Origin: Pseudomonas tehranensis
GTDB taxonomy: Bacteria > Pseudomonadota > Gammaproteobacteria > Pseudomonadales > Pseudomonadaceae
Length of the DNA: 60,233 nt
Assembly (NCBI RefSeq): GCF_014268615.1
Contig: NZ_JABWQV010000009.1
Location: forward strand, 1-60,233
Reading direction: 5' to 3'
The position numbers were made by a program, and so were the translations under genes. This document shows, in pieces, positions 57,568-60,233 of the stretch (positions within the stretch are counted from its first letter, which is position 1; every line of letters begins with the position of its first letter). The notes below the pieces were generated by a model. It did not search any database, had not been told where the DNA came from, and saw nothing but the letters and a program-made list of their open reading frames with translations.

Positions 57568-58357
57568 CTTCGGCGAGCTCCTTGATGTAATAGTGATGCA
57601 GAAAATCGTTGAGCCTGCGCGAAGCCTGCGGCGCAGGGCCGAGCGCGGCGAACGCCTGTGGATCTATATCGGCCCCCACGCGGAAACTGAAGTGCACGCG
57701 GCGCTGAGGGATGCGATACCAGGGATCGGCCTTGGTCAAAGTGGTGGGGCTGACCTTGATGGTCACCGGAGTGAGGATTTTCGCACCTCGCAGCGCGATG
57801 GCCGCTGCGCCCCGATGAAAGGCCGGCGGTTGGCCTGGCCGAGTACGGGTGCCTTCGGGGAACACGATCAGGCTCTGGCCGTCCTGCAGGGCGTTGCTGG
57901 CGGCATCGAGCATGTCCATGCTGCCGTCGTTGCTGATGTATTGGGTCGAGCGCAGCGGGCCGCGGGTGAAGGGGTTGTCCCACAGGCTCTGCTTGACCAC
58001 GCAGTTGGCGTCGCGCACCAGGCCGATCAGGAACACCACGTCGATCAGCGACGGATGGTTGGCGATGATCATTTGCCCGGGGCGACCGAGTTTCTCCGCA
58101 CCGTCGATCTGGTACGTGAGCACGCCGGTGCGGGCCATGAAACGGATAAAGAACCAGAACAATCGCCCCACGGTACGGCGGGCTCGCAGGCGGTGGGCCT
58201 GGGCGTCGCCGGGCAGCCAGGTCAACAGTGGAAACACCAGCAATCGCAGGCACAGCCCGCCCAGCCCGAACAGGACGAAGCTTGCCGCGGTCGCGATCAG
58301 GCGCCAGTAGTAGGCGTCGCGATGTTTACCGTTCACCGGTTGCGTTGCCAGGTCCAT
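57548..58357 (-). CDS. PlsC-type 1-acylglycerol-3-phosphate acyltransferase
   Basis: The 269-residue membrane protein has an N-terminal hydrophobic stretch (about 20-50), the HX4D motif in NHPSLIDVV (about 89) and FPEGTRTRPG (about 160), the two PlsC signatures. It probably acylates a lipid carrier, perhaps with the polyene chain. ATG 58357 lies 25 bases before the end of the chain-length-factor gene. Confidence 0.9.
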   Translation of the reverse strand: MDLATQPVNGKHRDAYYWRLIATAASFVLFGLGGLCLRLLVFPLLTWLPGDAQAHRLRARRTVGRLFWFFIRFMARTGVLTYQIDGAEKLGRPGQMIIANHPSLIDVVFLIGLVRDANCVVKQSLWDNPFTRGPLRSTQYISNDGSMDMLDAASNALQDGQSLIVFPEGTRTRPGQPPAFHRGAAAIALRGAKILTPVTIKVSPTTLTKADPWYRIPQRRVHFSFRVGADIDPQAFAALGPAPQASRRLNDFLHHYYIKELAEDERSAP

Positions 58358-59052
58358 ACACGATTCTTCCAGGCATGTTGGCAGGTGGATAGGTTGTTCA
58401 GCAGCGTACGCAACAAACCCAGGGCATGGGGCCAGTCGCTGGCGGGCCTTTGATCGGTCTGGGTGGACAGGTCCAGTTGCCAATCGTCGCCTGGAGTCAA
58501 CAGCAAGCCCACTGCATAGGGGAAGGGCACATCGTTGACCCAGGGAGCGTAGACCTGGGGTGGCTGCTCTTCGGCGATCACCAGCAGCACCGCCGCCGCT
58601 CCCTCGTTCAGCAGCGCGACGGCTTCCAGGATCCCGTGTTCCAGCCCGTCGCCCGTGGCCGCCAGGGCGGTCATTTCGCTGGTTTCGCCGCGCAGGATCG
58701 ACCACAGCCCGATCACGGCGTTATGCACCGACAGGCTGAATTGAGTCGGCGATAACGGTTGGTTGGCTGCCAGGTCCTTGAGAATCTCAAACGTGCGCGG
58801 GGTTTCGCCATGGCGGGAAATAAAGACCAACGGCAGGTTCGGCCGGCCTTCGGCCAGTGGCCAGCCCACGCTGAAAGCCATCCGCGCCAGGCGACTGAGG
58901 CGACGGCGCTGCATGGCCGGCAGAAACGAAACGTCAGGGGCGGCATCGCTGGCGGGCAACACGACCGGCTGTCGGCTCCATGCCTGCCAGTCGTCCACGC
59001 TTTCGAGCCCAGGGGCCCACGCGCGCCATTGGGCGATGTTGAAATTGATCAC
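58333..59052 (-). CDS. Short ketosynthase-like chain length factor (ApeC-type, PF13723-like)
   Basis: This 239-residue protein aligns with the N-terminal half of ketosynthases (NFNIAQWRAWAPGLE at the start, SVHNAVIGLWSI mid-way). Where a KS has its Cys, it reads TALAATGDGLEHG, so it is not a condensing enzyme. This fits the Ketoacyl-synt_2 partner that sets chain length with the elongating KS. GTG 59052 is used because GGGGTGGGG is about seven bases upstream. It is the first gene of the 18-kb operon. Confidence 0.82.
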   Translation of the reverse strand: MINFNIAQWRAWAPGLESVDDWQAWSRQPVVLPASDAAPDVSFLPAMQRRRLSRLARMAFSVGWPLAEGRPNLPLVFISRHGETPRTFEILKDLAANQPLSPTQFSLSVHNAVIGLWSILRGETSEMTALAATGDGLEHGILEAVALLNEGAAAVLLVIAEEQPPQVYAPWVNDVPFPYAVGLLLTPGDDWQLDLSTQTDQRPASDWPHALGLLRTLLNNLSTCQHAWKNRVWTWQRNR

Positions 59053-59182
59053 AAATACACCCCACCCCTGCGGGCTTTTATTGTCACGGTTCAGTGGTTT
59101 GACCCGCGTCCAACCCTGCATGGTCTTGCGACCCAAGTGGCGCGCATTATCCGGGTGCGGTTGGCTTGTAGCAAATGCTGGT

Positions 59183-59205
59183 TACATTTTGCTCAGCGAA
59201 ATGTA
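59183..59205. promoter_or_regulatory. 23-bp dyad between the aryl polyene operon and parA-like gene
   Basis: The 358-bp gap 59053-59410 holds a near-perfect palindrome at 59183-59205: TACATTT and AAATGTA arms (7 bp) enclose GCT and AGC, with single non-matching bases between. It lies about 130 bp upstream of the first aryl polyene gene and about 205 bp upstream of the parA-like gene. It could be an operator or hairpin. No confident -10/-35 pair was assigned in the gap. Confidence 0.4.
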
Positions 59206-59410
59206 CCGGTTCGTTCGTCCAGGCGCAGACAAGAGCCATTGTCGCGATTATGACGAGCATGTCTGTCGGATGTTTCTCTGATTATCGAGGTGAATGGATG
59301 CTCCATTGTTCGAAAAAGCCACCGACCTTGTGGTCCGGCCACACCGAAGGTAGCGAAGCGGTATCGTGGCCTACTACACTCGGGAATCTTTGATACACGG
59401 AGGTTTTGAC

Positions 59411-60181
59411 ATGCGGCGCGTGGTGTTCAATCAGAAAGGTGGCGTGGGCAAGTCCAGCATCGCCTGCAATCTGGCAGCGGTCAGTGCCAGCGAGGGGTAT
59501 CGCACGCTGTTGGTGGACCTGGATGCCCAGGCCAATTCCACTCAATACCTGACGGGCCTTACCGGCGACGACATCCCCATGGGGATTGCCGATTTCTTCA
59601 AGCAAACCCTGTCGTCCGGGCCCTTCTCGAAAAAGAACAAGGTGGATATCTACGAAACGCCATTCGACAACCTGCACGTCATCACCGCCACCGCCGAGCT
59701 GACGGATCTGCAACCCAAGCTTGAGGCGAAACACAAGATCAACAAACTGCGCAAGTTGCTCGAAGAGCTGGATGAGGATTACGACCGGATTTATCTGGAT
59801 ACCCCGCCCGCTTTGAATTTCTATGCGGTTTCGGCACTGATCGCCGCTGATCGTGTGCTGATTCCCTTCGATTGCGATAGTTTTTCCCGTCAGGCGTTGT
59901 ACGGGCTGTTGGCGGAAATAGAAGAACTCAAGGACGACCACAACGAAGGGCTTGAGGTCGAAGGCATCGTCGTCAATCAGTTCCAGGCGCGGGCCAGCCT
60001 GCCGCAGCAGATCCTTGACGAGCTCATTGCCGAAGGCTTGCCGGTTCTACCGGTGTACCTGAGCAGCTCGGTGCGCATGCGTGAATCCCATCAGGCGAGC
60101 TTGCCACTGATCCATCTGGACCCGCGTCACAAGCTGACCCAGCAGTTCATGGAGTTGCATAGCTTGCTGGAAAGCGCCTGA
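59411..60181 (+). CDS. ParA-family ATPase, orphan
   Basis: The 256-residue protein has the deviant Walker A KGGVGKSS at 9-16, the ParA-specific Asp in [12 protein letters not shown] (about 38-45) and YLDTPPA near 135 as Walker B. Such ATPases position cargo such as plasmids, chemotaxis clusters or polar machines on the nucleoid. ATG 59411 has GGAGG seven bases upstream. No parB follows before the window ends, and the chromosomal parAB lies elsewhere in pseudomonads, so the cargo is unknown. Confidence 0.88.
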   Translation: MRRVVFNQKGGVGKSSIACNLAAVSASEGYRTLLVDLDAQANSTQYLTGLTGDDIPMGIADFFKQTLSSGPFSKKNKVDIYETPFDNLHVITATAELTDLQPKLEAKHKINKLRKLLEELDEDYDRIYLDTPPALNFYAVSALIAADRVLIPFDCDSFSRQALYGLLAEIEELKDDHNEGLEVEGIVVNQFQARASLPQQILDELIAEGLPVLPVYLSSSVRMRESHQASLPLIHLDPRHKLTQQFMELHSLLESA

Positions 60182-60203
60182 TTCTGGCCCGTGCCAAACC
60201 AAG

Positions 60204-60227
60204 GTGGGAGCGGGCTTGCTCGCGAAT
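60204..60227. repeat. REP palindrome
   Basis: GTGGGAGCGGGCTTGCTCGCGAAT, written as core GTGGGAGC plus GGCTTGCTCGCGA, matches the REP class seen at 1-28 and 2757-2859. It lies 22 bp after the parA-like stop codon and is cut by the window end. Confidence 0.75.
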
Positions 60228-60233
60228 GCGGTG

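Noticed and set aside
57500..58453. 317-codon plus-strand frame opposite the PlsC-type gene
   Set aside because: No motif, antisense composition, and the minus-strand gene has HX4D and EGTR motifs.

Overview
The window looks like chromosomal DNA of a Pseudomonas fluorescens-group bacterium. Three things support this: the conserved gene order rpmE - maeB - ponA/mrcA - pilMNOPQ - aroK - aroB - damX-like - gltB - gltD - hemE, the high-GC codon use, and the intergenic GTGGGAGC-type REP palindromes typical of that group. I saw no rRNA, tRNA, CRISPR array or transposase.

Layout. (1) 1-21439 is housekeeping core: ribosomal protein bL31, a secreted SNase-like nuclease, malic enzyme, the bifunctional PBP1A on the minus strand, and the divergent type IV pilus assembly operon pilMNOPQ. 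Shikimate kinase, 3-dehydroquinate synthase, a DamX-like SPOR protein, the two glutamate synthase subunits and uroporphyrinogen decarboxylase follow. Strong intrinsic terminators close maeB, mrcA, gltD and hemE. (2) 21440-32596 is an accessory block: an AT-rich leader, then an AA10 lytic polysaccharide monooxygenase followed 56 bp later by a complete-looking type II secretion operon gspCDEFGHIJKLM. The chitin-active enzyme is the obvious candidate cargo of this machine. (3) 32632-35491 holds an MFS exporter with a divergent LysR regulator and a small DUF2846-type lipoprotein. (4) 35561-40695 (minus) holds a 1355-residue toxin-like protein of the DUF6543/'dermonecrotic toxin' type seen in pseudomonads, with an epoxide-hydrolase-like alpha/beta hydrolase upstream of it.

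(5) 40900-59052 (minus) is an 18-kb aryl polyene (APE)-type type II polyketide/fatty-acid cluster in which most neighbouring genes overlap by 1-25 bp. In transcription order it encodes a chain-length-factor-like protein, a PlsC-type acyltransferase, two acyl carrier proteins, a COG4648 membrane protein and an AMP-ligase fused to a FabA/Z-type dehydratase. A GT2 glycosyltransferase, an LpxL-type acyltransferase, an MIO ammonia lyase, a hotdog thioesterase, a LolA-like carrier and an MMPL exporter follow. Last come a CPA2 antiporter-like membrane protein, an FAD oxidoreductase, a methyltransferase, a DUF3261 lipoprotein, a ketosynthase, a hotdog dehydratase, a ketoreductase and a second ketosynthase. 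Together these can supply an aromatic acid starter, load it onto ACP, extend and dehydrate it into a conjugated polyene, attach it to a lipid or sugar carrier and move it to the outer membrane. (6) 59411-60181 is a ParA-type ATPase without a visible ParB, divergent from the APE operon. A near-perfect 23-bp dyad lies between them.

Functions are assigned from motifs and family knowledge read by eye; no database search was run. The points most worth following up are the LPMO-T2SS operon with its short GspC, the toxin-like protein with a possible RelE-like C-terminus and no visible immunity gene, the ligase-dehydratase fusion, the antiporter-like protein inside the APE operon, and a terminator embedded in the nuclease coding sequence.
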